The translations under genes and the position numbers were made by a program. Of a stretch of 64,000 bases of DNA, positions 33,601 to 42,100 are shown piece by piece (the first letter of the stretch is position 1; each line of letters begins with the position of its first letter). The DNA is from Ascarosepion bandense (lineage: Eukaryota; Mollusca; Cephalopoda; Sepiida; Sepiidae), in contig JBBBDQ010000750.1 in assembly GCA_037127315.1 (NCBI GenBank), positions 6,412,501 through 6,476,500 of the forward strand. The letters are read 5' to 3'. Under the pieces are notes generated by a model. The model saw only the letters and a list, made by a program, of their open reading frames with translations, was not told the origin of the DNA and ran no database searches.

Positions 33601-34579
33601 AATTGCCATGCGTGATACATGCTTGGGTGATCATGTCTTGAAAGAGACATGACTGAGTGAGCAGAAGATTTTCCTGTAGTAGGATGCTATTACTTTCTGT
33701 GGTGAACAGGTTACCAACCAAGGCAATAGAACCCAATCTGTTCTGCTATTTAACCCATAGCTGGATGATGAAGCAATGAATTAATACCTTTCTCATGGGT
33801 GTTTGCATGTAAGCCAACATACATGCCCATAATTTTTTTTTTTAATTAAAAAAAAAAACAAACTGTTAAATTCAAAACTTTTCTATTATTTAAAATATAT
33901 TTATTGCATTTTCAAACTAAATTAATTGCATTAAAAAAAATTTCAACAATAACATTTAATCACTTTCATTTATTAAGCTTTAAATTATATCACTTAGCAT
34001 CCTCCATAAATTACTTTGATTTTCAGTTTCATTAGCATTCTTAAGTTTAAAAATTTTTTAAAAACTAATGTCATTTTTACTTTTTTATAAGCACTTTGCA
34101 AAATAAAATCCTTACATTTGCCTCTATAAAGTTGATCAGAGAACGAAATGTGCTTGAAAAGAAGTTTTATTTTGTCTTTATTCTCACACACACACACACA
34201 CACACACAGGTTTTGAAAATGCTTAATTTTCAATTTCTTTCTGTTTCTTTTATCTTTTCAAAGCCCTTTCAATGCAACTAGTTGTACCAGCGTTCTTGAA
34301 TCTCCAAAGAAAACGAATTTGGCTGAACAGATTTCTTCACCCAAGTTGAAGAAGAGAAAGCGAGGTGATTATGCAGAAGAAGTAGAACTAAATCAAACAA
34401 ATGTCTGTGACAGTCCTCCAGTTAATATCAGCACTACCTCTGTGGCTGGCCAGGATGACATTGACTGTTTCTGTCAGTTGATAGCAGTCCGAATGAAGAC
34501 GTTACCTGACCTCCAGGTAAAATCAGTCAAGAGACAAATACTTGGAATCTTGCACAAATCTGAGATTGAAAGTTTGTAA
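21499..34579 (+). CDS. MADF-BESS domain protein (spliced, three exons, complete)
   Basis: Exons 21499-21634, 30730-30850 and 34264-34579 join in frame (codons split G|GT and AG|C) into 190 residues with stop TAA at 34577. Exons 1-2 form the MADF domain, a Myb/SANT-like three-helix DNA-binding fold: LINEVKKYKLLYD at the N terminus, a central VWEDIG and then KKKWQNIHNAYMNRK. Exon 3 has a basic patch (KLKKRKR, nuclear-localisation-like) and a C-terminal BESS motif (about residues 150-186, DDIDCFCQLIAVRMKTLP followed by VKRQILGILHK) for protein-protein contacts. Family members are usually transcriptional regulators; targets here are unknown. Introns are about 9.1 and 3.4 kb with consensus GT..AG ends. 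It could alternatively be a domesticated transposon-derived factor, since MADF proteins resemble Harbinger Myb partners. The start is the first ATG, directly opening the MADF domain. Confidence 0.85.
21635..23830. other. Intron 1, 5' part: AT-rich, nothing coding
   Basis: Homopolymer-rich intronic sequence. A SINE family 2 body fragment lies at 22195-22255 (-). The 172-codon frame at 22687-23205 is AT-biased, resembles no protein I know and is probably chance. Confidence 0.5.
23830..24445 (+). repeat. 20-unit T-rich minisatellite
   Basis: Twenty units of T(9-18) plus 'aaattgattattacctc' (about 27-35 bp each). The 17-base core is almost invariant while the T-tract length varies; units 12-16 share an extra A, and unit 15 has 'tcctc'. 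It lies in MADF-BESS intron 1. Confidence 0.9.
24514..24556. repeat. Perfect 21-bp-arm palindrome
   Basis: 24514-24534 and 24536-24556 are exact reverse complements around a single G ('attggcagatttaaa' against 'tttaaatctgccaat'). Confidence 0.9.
25393..25692 (-). mobile_element. SINE family 1, full length
   Basis: Reverse-strand copy from the 'ggatgtgcgttgtggtgaag' head (25692) to the 'gtgccatatgtgatac' complement. Intronic. Confidence 0.85.
27161..27932 (+). mobile_element. Non-autonomous Helitron, copy 2
   Basis: 5' TC ('tctaaacttatt') preceded by A; 3' hairpin 'cccgagcaacgccggg', then CTAG before T. Longer than copy 1 because of an extra block (27590-27850). Internal (GT)n at 27187-27225 and (AT)n at 27500-27542 at the same relative places as in copy 1. 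Confidence 0.82.
28020..28480 (+). mobile_element. LINE-B 3' fragment
   Basis: Codes in broken frames for the LINE-B C terminus (KLEATEIWFYRRMLQISWIE, then WKAMIAYVLKGQGT at about 28380-28425). The GAA-rich tail is weak ('gaagaagtcagtgg'). Confidence 0.75.
28966..30210 (+). mobile_element. LINE-A copy with reverse-transcriptase domain
   Basis: The best-preserved LINE-A copy. The 28966-29703 frame encodes an RT core: the DISKTLDRVWH motif (catalytic-Asp motif A region, normally SKAFD), AGVPQGSIPSPTLFLIYISD (motif B/PQG) and YADDTTVYS (active-site YADD), then a thumb-like LRFLGLTLS segment. A frameshift or stop near 29700 splits off the C-terminal part (29772-29954: CNVIDTDL, LCLFYKYFHGFCS). 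The 3' UTR ends with 'gtagccccaagcg', a hairpin and an A-tract at about 30200. The endonuclease domain is absent (5'-truncated). The RT style suggests the Jockey/CR1 side of the non-LTR tree. Confidence 0.82.
30232..30365 (+). mobile_element. SINE family 3, left arm of an inverted pair
   Basis: 'cagaggtagaattgcc' to 'ctgtggatggc', then (AT)n at 30360-30383. It is followed head-to-head by the reverse copy. Confidence 0.8.
30385..30540 (-). mobile_element. SINE family 3, right arm of an inverted pair
   Basis: Reverse complement of 30232-30365 with a longer 5' head ('agctcagaggtagaattgcc' on the - strand, preceded by 'ccgccttcctctacctagc'). Together the two form a ~130-bp-arm hairpin around (AT)12. 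Confidence 0.8.
30614..30654. repeat. (GT)n microsatellite
   Basis: About 19 GT units. Located about 75 bases before the exon 2 acceptor of the MADF-BESS gene. Confidence 0.95.
30730..30850 (+). CDS. MADF-BESS gene exon 2
   Basis: Acceptor 'tttttttccacag' at 30717-30729, donor '|gttagtt'. Completes the MADF domain (KKKWQNIHNAYMNRK). Confidence 0.85.
31093..31260 (+). mobile_element. SINE family 1, 3'-truncated
   Basis: 'ggatgtgcgttgtggttccg' head to 'ttatgggttaaataacac', where similarity stops. Confidence 0.75.
31440..32130 (-). mobile_element. Penelope-like element remnant (RT C terminus + GIY-YIG)
   Basis: On the - strand, around 31950-31890, a frame gives HKPTFTGQ and an adjacent frame a NSHHPYRK-type segment, the signature after the RT palm of Penelope-like elements. 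About 350 bp downstream (31590-31450) another stretch reads SCSCGRDYKGKTS, then NEEHRKAVVRRKSGMADPVW, which fits the GIY-YIG endonuclease end of these elements (internal Cys pair, Lys in place of the usual second aromatic). Several frameshifts; dead copy in MADF-BESS intron 2. Confidence 0.65.
32140..33150. other. Unassigned; possibly LTR-related
   Basis: AT-rich first half. 32700-33060 has LTR-like features (polyadenylation-like 'aataaagcattg', 'cttgagtcggtcggttcgg') and then 'ggagaatggccgccgg'. No paired LTR, TG..CA boundary or primer-binding site can be fixed. Confidence 0.25.
33592..33825 (-). mobile_element. SINE family 1, headless, diverged
   Basis: Reverse copy with 'gtcttgaaagagacatgact', 'ttaacccatagctgg' and 'ttaatacctttctca'. 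The tRNA head is missing. Confidence 0.75.
34264..34579 (+). CDS. MADF-BESS gene exon 3 (terminal)
   Basis: Acceptor 'tatcttttcaaag'. Carries the basic KLKKRKR patch and the BESS motif; stop at 34577-34579. Coding continues upstream of the TTG at 34319 because the exon is joined in frame to exon 2. Confidence 0.85.
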
Positions 34580-34962
34580 TTTTGTTGCTGTGAATTCTTG
34601 ACAATAAGCGCACTCGAATTTTATATTTTTAAAGTTTCAAAATCTGAATTCTTGTTAATTTGATTAGATTAAGATCTTTTTTTATTTGCATGTGGTTAGA
34701 TTAGCTAAACATCTCTCATTCATTAGCAGTTATGAAAATTATCATACCTAGCATAGTACCCATAAAAAACAAAACAAAAAAAAAACAGGATTATTTATAT
34801 ATAGGCTAGAATAAAAAAATATTGATGTACTTCATTTTTATTAACAAGTTTTAAGTTTGAAACTGTCATTAAGTTCATGCTACTGATGTATATTTCTCCC
34901 ACTTCATGATACTTAGAAGTTATCAATGATGTAAAGTTTCAAACTTGACATTTATTATCAAA

Positions 34963-34968
34963 AATAAA
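34963..34968 (+). terminator. Candidate polyadenylation signal, MADF-BESS gene
   Basis: AATAAA 384 bases past the stop codon. Others follow (for example near 35526); which is used cannot be told from sequence. Confidence 0.4.
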
Positions 34969-35549
34969 GTACAGATAACTGTTTAAAAAGTGAGGGACTG
35001 ATTTGAGACTGTATTTGTATTATGAACAGGACTCTCCTAAAATAATAAAAAAATTTTTGATTCTGATTGAAGATCTAATGAATGCTAATCTAAAGTTATT
35101 TTCATTAGCTTATATACAAATAATCCTGTCATCGACCTATTGTGGGTCTCTTTGCGGGTAACGGTTAATAAGCTAGTTTGCTTGTTAATTACTATAAAGT
35201 ACAAGGCACACAGTCAGGGTCAAACTAAACTTGATGTAGGACATTAATTGCCTCCCTGTTCTTTTTTTTCCATATAACAATAGAACTGGGAGAGAGTCAA
35301 AAGAGACAAAAAAAAAAATGGTCTTTTAAGTTTTATTATTCTTTGGATGTTTTAAAGCAAACTTTATTTTAATATTTTCCTTTGGTCTAGAATGTGCATC
35401 TTACCTCTCAGTATTAATATAAATCGTATGCACTCAATTTTTTAGTGGGGTAGGTGGGGGTAATATAAAGGATATAAATGTGTGAAGCGGAATTGGTGGG
35501 TTAAGTATTTTCTTCATGTAATATGAAATAAAAGTTTGTCTATCATCCG

Positions 35550-35706
35550 ATTTATACTCCTCTCCAGTATTTTAAACTCTGAAATTTATACTCTTATTGG
35601 GTTTCTTTCCAGTCACTTCTAAAGTCTTGTCTTTCACTCCACAGTAGCCCCTTGTGTCTTAGTAGCATTATCTCCTTGCTTGGGGTGAATTGATTGAAAA
35701 AAGGTT
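35550..35706 (+). mobile_element. LINE-A 3' end, diverged
   Basis: 'cagtagccccttgtgtctta' and 'ccttgcttggggtgaa' before an A-tract. Confidence 0.6.
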
Positions 35707-37397
35707 AAAAGATCATGAACCTTTAAAAATACATTTTCTCTGCTTAAGCAGTTATTGATTCTTAGTTTGAGGTATAATTGTTAATTATTGGAGTTTGCTA
35801 ATGGTAGAGTAGTAAATTGCAGCTCAGATTGAGGAATCAAAGCTGTGTGTAAATAGTAAGGTAGATTAGGTTCTATAGCCTTGAGTGGCAACCAATCTAG
35901 AAGGAAAACTTTGCATGCGAAACTGTAGTAGCTCTGGCACATATTATCCAACTAAGGAAACGATTGTTTGCATTGACTCTAATACTGACTACAGTCGCTC
36001 CCCCCTTTTTTAAATAAATATTTTATATTGTCTTTTACAAAGATTTTCTCAATAATTGTAGGTTAATTGTATATAACATGTCTCAAGTCAGTGAGCCAAG
36101 GTACTAGGATTAAATGTTAATTATTAAGTAATCTTCCTTGCAACTTAGCCAAACCGAATGAAGCTGCATGTCTGATCAGTTTTTATTTCAATTGCATCCT
36201 TAAGCTTTCCGTGGATTTCTATCGCTTTTAGCAACTCGAGAATGTTAATCAGGCTATTTTATTTTATCCATGAGAATGTATTACTCATTCCTTTTACTTG
36301 TCATGCGTCAGTTTGTTTTGAGGTTACTGCCTCAGAGACTGAACTTGCAATTTCGAAAGAACTATTTTTAAATCAGATTATATCTACCAGGACTTTTACC
36401 CAATGTGCTGTTCTGAATTGGAATGCAGATAATTTCATTTAGGTCCCTATATTGTGTGTATAATAGGAACAGGATTTTTCAGAACATGTTACTTTTTTTA
36501 TTATTATTAAAGGAAAAACAATAAGTTCTTGTCATTACATGATTAATATGACAATCACTTATTTTTTTCTTCATGTTTAACCATGCATTTTATCAGTTTT
36601 AATTTAAGCGTAAACTTTCAGAAATTTTTGTGCTGATTTTAAAAGTATTATTCACAAAATGTTGAATTTCAAAATTAAATATTGTAATTAATTCCTTGAC
36701 TGTTGTTGTTGTTTTTTTTTAACCCTGACATTCTTAGTAAAATATCCCCAGAATACCTTCCCCTAGGGGCATTTGAGTAAATAAAATGTTGATTTACAAA
36801 ATAAAAAAACCAACCAATCAGTCTTCCAAGTAATAAGCATCAAGTCTTGTACTCTTATTTTGCTTGTTTGTGTGACCATTTATAATTCCAACTCTTTCAT
36901 TTTACTTATAAAACCATAAAAAAACTAATATGCTTACATTTATATGTACATAATAATCCTATTCCATCAGTAATTACAGAAATAACTATGCTGAACCAAT
37001 GTTATAGATGTCAATCTATATATTTTCCATAGATATCGGTGTAGTTATTGAAGAAAGAGAAAGCATCTAATGCATAAACTTGTATCCCATGTTGTAGACA
37101 CCAGATTTCACATAATTTGACCAAGTTGTAATATAAAAAAAAAAAGCAAGGATATTAGAAAATATAGCTTATGAACCTTTCTCCGTTTTTTTTTTTTTTT
37201 CTCCCCTTTGACATATTAGTTACAAAATATTGAAACCATGATTATTAAAATGTTTCAAGAAATAAATCTTCAGTTGCTTTTTCAGGATTGTATTGAAAAA
37301 GTTATAAGTGCAATATTAAAACTGCAGGAAATGATTGTTCTTGAAAATGACTGAAGTTGGTTGAACAGTTTTTCTTTTTAGTGTATATTACATTTTT

Positions 37398-37600
37398 AGT
37401 GCATTGTGGGAGACGAGTTTGAATTCCAGTTGAATTTGATGCATTCACTTATGCGCAAATGCCCTTGGGAAGGTATTAATATGGGTTAAATAACAACCAA
37501 CCACTCTCCTGTGGGATAATCTTCTGCCCAGTCAGTCGTGTCTTTTGAGACATGATCGTTCAAGCGTGTATCATGTATGGCACTAAACTGACTATATATT
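37398..37600 (+). mobile_element. SINE family 1, internally deleted
   Basis: 'gtgcattgtggga', 'gagtttgaattccagttgaa', 'gcccttgggaaggtattaat', then a jump to 'gtgggataatcttctgccca' and 'ggcactaaactgact'. Confidence 0.7.
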
Positions 37601-38188
37601 ACAAGTAAGTCTATTATTATAACATAACTAAGAGGAGGGGTGACTGGGACATACGCCACTGATTTGAAAATGGTGTAAGGGTTTTATTTTCAGATGTCCA
37701 ACTAGACAGAATTAGCTGAGCACCCCACTCACCATGTCAATCCTTATTTGTCAAAGGAACCTGGAAATAAAAATCAATTTCTTTGGTTTTTGCCTTTGGC
37801 TAATTTCTATTAGGTTTTCTCTTGGAATTATGACATTAAAAACAAAAACAAAACATGTCAGTTATCAGCAGATTTTTTTTATTTTTAAATTTGTTTTTAT
37901 CTAGATCCGGACAAAACACAGTGAAAAAAAAAATATTCACCTTGACTCATATATGAATGTTTAAATATGCCTTTTAAAACTTAGGACAGCTCTTAGCATT
38001 AAAAAGAAACGTATAGATGTACACAGATGACTTTTCATAATATAAGTGTGAAAAAAAAAACCCTTAAATCTTAATGACTGTATCATTTGCATGAGACTAG
38101 GAGAAAAGTAACTAATATATAAATATGTGTGTGTGATCATCTTATATCGTGAGACGATATTTTGCCTTTTCCACATGATTATCAAAGT

Positions 38189-38194
38189 TTTATT
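38189..38194 (-). terminator. Candidate polyadenylation signal, PPME1
   Basis: AATAAA on the - strand, about 405 bases past the PPME1 stop. Alternatives exist further on. Confidence 0.3.
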
Positions 38195-38598
38195 GTATAA
38201 AATTTAGATGTTTGTTTTTAACAACCTTGGAAAGCCATTAATGCTGTCAAAGTTTTAAATAAGATGTATTCATAATATGAGGCACAGTTAAAAAAAATAT
38301 CCCCCAAATTTCCTTGGTTAAGCAATTTTTAGTTATCTTTTCTCTTTCTCTCTCCCAACTTAGACATAATGTCCAATATTGAACACAAGTTGGAATAGGT
38401 GACAAAAAAAAAATGTAAATGGTAGTCAGATGGTAATGATAGTAATGGTGGATGTTGGAGCAAAGGAGGACCTTGAACACAGACAGCAGTGGCTGTTTTG
38501 TCTTTTAATTCTTATCAAGTGTTGAAAGAGAAATGTACATTGTGGAAGACCAGGATTCATTCACAAATTCTTAGTTCCATTCATTCAGGTATAAATAC

Positions 38599-38617
38599 TT
38601 AGCAGGCAGGAAATGTT
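38599..38617 (-). CDS. PPME1: PPME1 terminal coding exon
   Basis: Nineteen coding bases after acceptor 'ttttgttttgcag': completes Arg, then TFPAC and TAA. Supported by the preceding donor 'caaag|gtaaga' and by the family's usual Phe-Pro-x-Cys ending. Confidence 0.85.
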
Positions 38618-38661
38618 CTGCAAAACAAAACAAAAAATGTATAATTTATTTATAATAGGTC

Positions 38662-38704
<43 letters not shown>

Positions 38705-39053
38705 TATCGAGGCAGCAGATAAATTTTACAATATATGTTTAGAAAATTAAGAGAATGAATGTCTGTTATGTTTAATTGTGAGCTGTTCTAAACAGTATTT
38801 TGGCTTTAATTTCAGGTGAAAATAAAGACAAAAATTCTCCAACATCTGAAGGTTCTTTTTACTGTGTGTATGAGTAAGGATTATTGTATTGTTGAATATC
38901 TTAGAACCAACTTAATAAAAAATTATCCAAATGTTGGAGAATTTTTGTCTTTATTTTCACCCGAAATTAAAGCCAAAATACAATGTTTAGAACGGCTCAT
39001 GATTAAACAACAGACATTCATTGTCTCTTATATTTAACAGTATATGTTTAGAA

Positions 39054-39109
<56 letters not shown>

Positions 39110-42100
39110 ATAATACTCATGTTTGAGCTGTTACAAGTCATACTACAGGAACTGAACTGGCATCCCTTTTTTTACCTCAGAGAAACCACGTGTCTATCAA
39201 GCCAGAATTATTTCATTATTTAGTCTAAAATAAATAGGGTAACAACTCCAGCATGTAATTTTCTTTTTTACTTGCTATAGTGAAAATTAATTTATGCAAG
39301 GAAAAAATCCATCATTATTGCTGTTTCCAGTATTGATGGTGGGGGAGCTTCCTTTTAACCCTTGTTTGAAGTAGTGTGGAATGTCAACCTTTTCTTTGTA
39401 GTCCTAAAATATTTTACGACGAATACATTTTGAGAATATTCTAAAGCCTAAGAAAACTTTACTAATTAATTGCTGACATGTGACCAGCAACAGTGGTTAA
39501 ATATTGATATTAAGATGAAAAATTTGTACAGGTAAGTGATTGTTGGTTATTTTCCAAATGCAATTTGATAACAAAATATAATTTTCATAATTACAATTTA
39601 TCTTTAAAAAATCTTTCACCAATTCATCTTACCTTTGGAAATTACAGGCTGGGGTAGCCATTTTGTGTCTGACCAAGAATGTTGCTAACACATCTGCTAC
39701 CTGTAATTAAAGTAGAAATTCATTTAATTTTATAAGAGCCACACATTTCTGAAACATGTCTTTCAACACTCAATAATTTAAGAAACTTTATTTTATCACC
39801 AACATTAAAAAATGTTTCACATACTTCTGCGGAGAAGTTATTTTTTTTTATTATTTTGGTTTAATTTCCTGAGAAAAGTTGCCATGGAAAAGAACAAATC
39901 AAAACTAACCAAGGGTGGACAACATCTGCCTGATTGGTGACAATCTAAGTCAGGTAGTAAGTTAAAAAAAAAAATTATCCGAATTTTATAGAGAAAAGAG
40001 GGCAGTTTGATTTTCAACTGGTTGACAAGCTTTCACCCTACATTTATTAAATGATGAATGCAAATCTTCTGGCATTCTAGTTCCTATCTGCATAATGAAC
40101 AAATTTTCAAATATATTCCAGGTTTTTATTTAAAGTATATTCTTGCCCATATTTATAGAACCAATAATGTTCTGCCACACCAGAATTGACTAATTCATTT
40201 TTTATGGCTCATCAACCTTTTAGCAGGTTATTTAAAGCCAGAAAATATTTTTAAGAGTAAGAATTTTCTTTTTTGTGATAATTGTTTCAGAGAAACATAA
40301 CTGAGGTGGATTCATACCTTTAGGGTATTTGCATGCAAGCAAAAATTGGAGCCTTGTTTTCCAATTAACAATTCCAAGCCATTATCTAGTACACCATCCA
40401 CACTTACAGCAAGTGGTCACCCATCTAGATACTGACTAAGCTTGGCGTTGCTTAATTTCGGCAATTGTATGAGAACAGTGCTTCAAACATGTCTTGCTCA
40501 CAGATGATATTTAAATGCAAGGCATTCTTTACTGCTAATCTTGTCTGTTACAAATTAGCAGAACATGAAATAAAACTTCCATAACTGGGGTTAGAGAAGC
40601 AACTACATAGAAATAAATATAAATGTTGTTTAATGTCTTTTTTTAATTGATGTTAAAGAAATGAAACACAAACTGCAGAAAGGATATTTACCCAGCAAAA
40701 ACAATGTTATTACAAAGAAGAGGGAAGAGGAAATCTATGCAAAAACTTAGATGCCAATTCATAAATGGTATTAATGAAATCAAGATATTTAAGAACAGCA
40801 CACAGAAAGTGACACCATTTCTTTTATAGAGAGAAGACATGTGCAATTTTATATTTTTACAGATAACATTTAAAGAAATGTTTACAAGACAATGATAAAA
40901 ACAAGATTGTTGTGTTAAAACAATACTAAAAGAAGTAAATTTTGGGTATCCAGAATTTAGCCAAGATCTTGATTTCTTGTCATCTTAATTCAAAAGCTGA
41001 TGCATATGCAATGTTGAAAATGTATGTTTTACAAGAAAGTAACTTACTTTGTCAGGTACATCTTCATGTACTGCATGACCACATTGGGGGAGCACCTGCA
41101 TTTGAAACTTGCCTGTAAAGAAGAGTGAAAAAAAAAAAACAAAAAACTTTAAAATTTAGATTGTTATAGAAAGGTTCATTTAAAAAAAAAAAATAAATAA
41201 ATTGAATTGAATTGAAGCTGGAAATGGTCCTAAGATTTTTTTTTTTTTTTAAATCATTTTTTCTATAATTAATTTCCTTTTGTGAGGGAGGGAGAAACCA
41301 AGAGAAACAAAAAAGTGACTTCTTATGTATTATGCAACACAGATCAGAAGCTGAAGACTCTGCCTAGTTCGAGGTTACCTTTGGACAGTTGAGGAGGGCT
41401 TCTCTAGCTTTTTATCATTTATTAAACCTGAAATGGTAGCAGAAACACAGTAGGTGATTTTTTTAGTGATCTTTATACGAGGATCATTCAATAAATAAGG
41501 TGAATTTTTTGGTATAAGGACTTCTAATACAGATAGAAGCTTACTTTTTTTTTAAAATTTTTTTCCTTTCTTTTTCAAAGGGATTTAATTTTTTTTGCAG
41601 ATTGAAAAAAACTTTGAGAGTTTTGGAGATTAACAAAGATGGCCAACCAAGAAACATGCTCCAGGGTTAAACAGAGGTCAGTTATAAAGTTTTTGGTTGC
41701 TGAAGGGTGCAAACCAGTTGAAATTCATAGGAGAATGTCAACTGTGTATAGTGCCACATGTCTCAGCCAAAAAAATGTCTACAAGTGGGCTAAATTGCTT
41801 AAAGAAGGACGGAGCAGTGTTGAGGATGAAGACAGGCCTAGGAGGCCTACAGAAGTGAGGTCTCCTCAGGTGATTGATTCAGTCAATGACCTCATTCAGT
41901 CTGACAGAAGGGTGACAGTGGATGACATTGCAAGGACTTTGAGCCTATCTGTTGGGACAGCACACAAAATTGTCCGTGATGACCTTGCCTACTTGAAGGC
42001 CTCGCACAGCAGCCCAAACGGTGCAAACCATCAATGAGCTGGGCTGGGAACTCATACCGCTTACAGCCCAGACCTTGCCTCTTCATACTTTCACCTGTTT

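Larger units (their letters stand above)
34580..38598. other. Region between two convergent genes
   Basis: Holds the 3' UTRs of both genes and AT-rich spacer. Repeats: a LINE-A tail at 35550-35706, a short SINE family 1 scrap at about 35863-35900 and another SINE at 37398-37600. The 66-codon frame at 36242 is not supported as a gene. Confidence 0.5.

Noticed and set aside
40413..40510. Functional 5S rRNA gene
   Set aside because: Only the middle matches; the ends are lost and it continues into a SINE.
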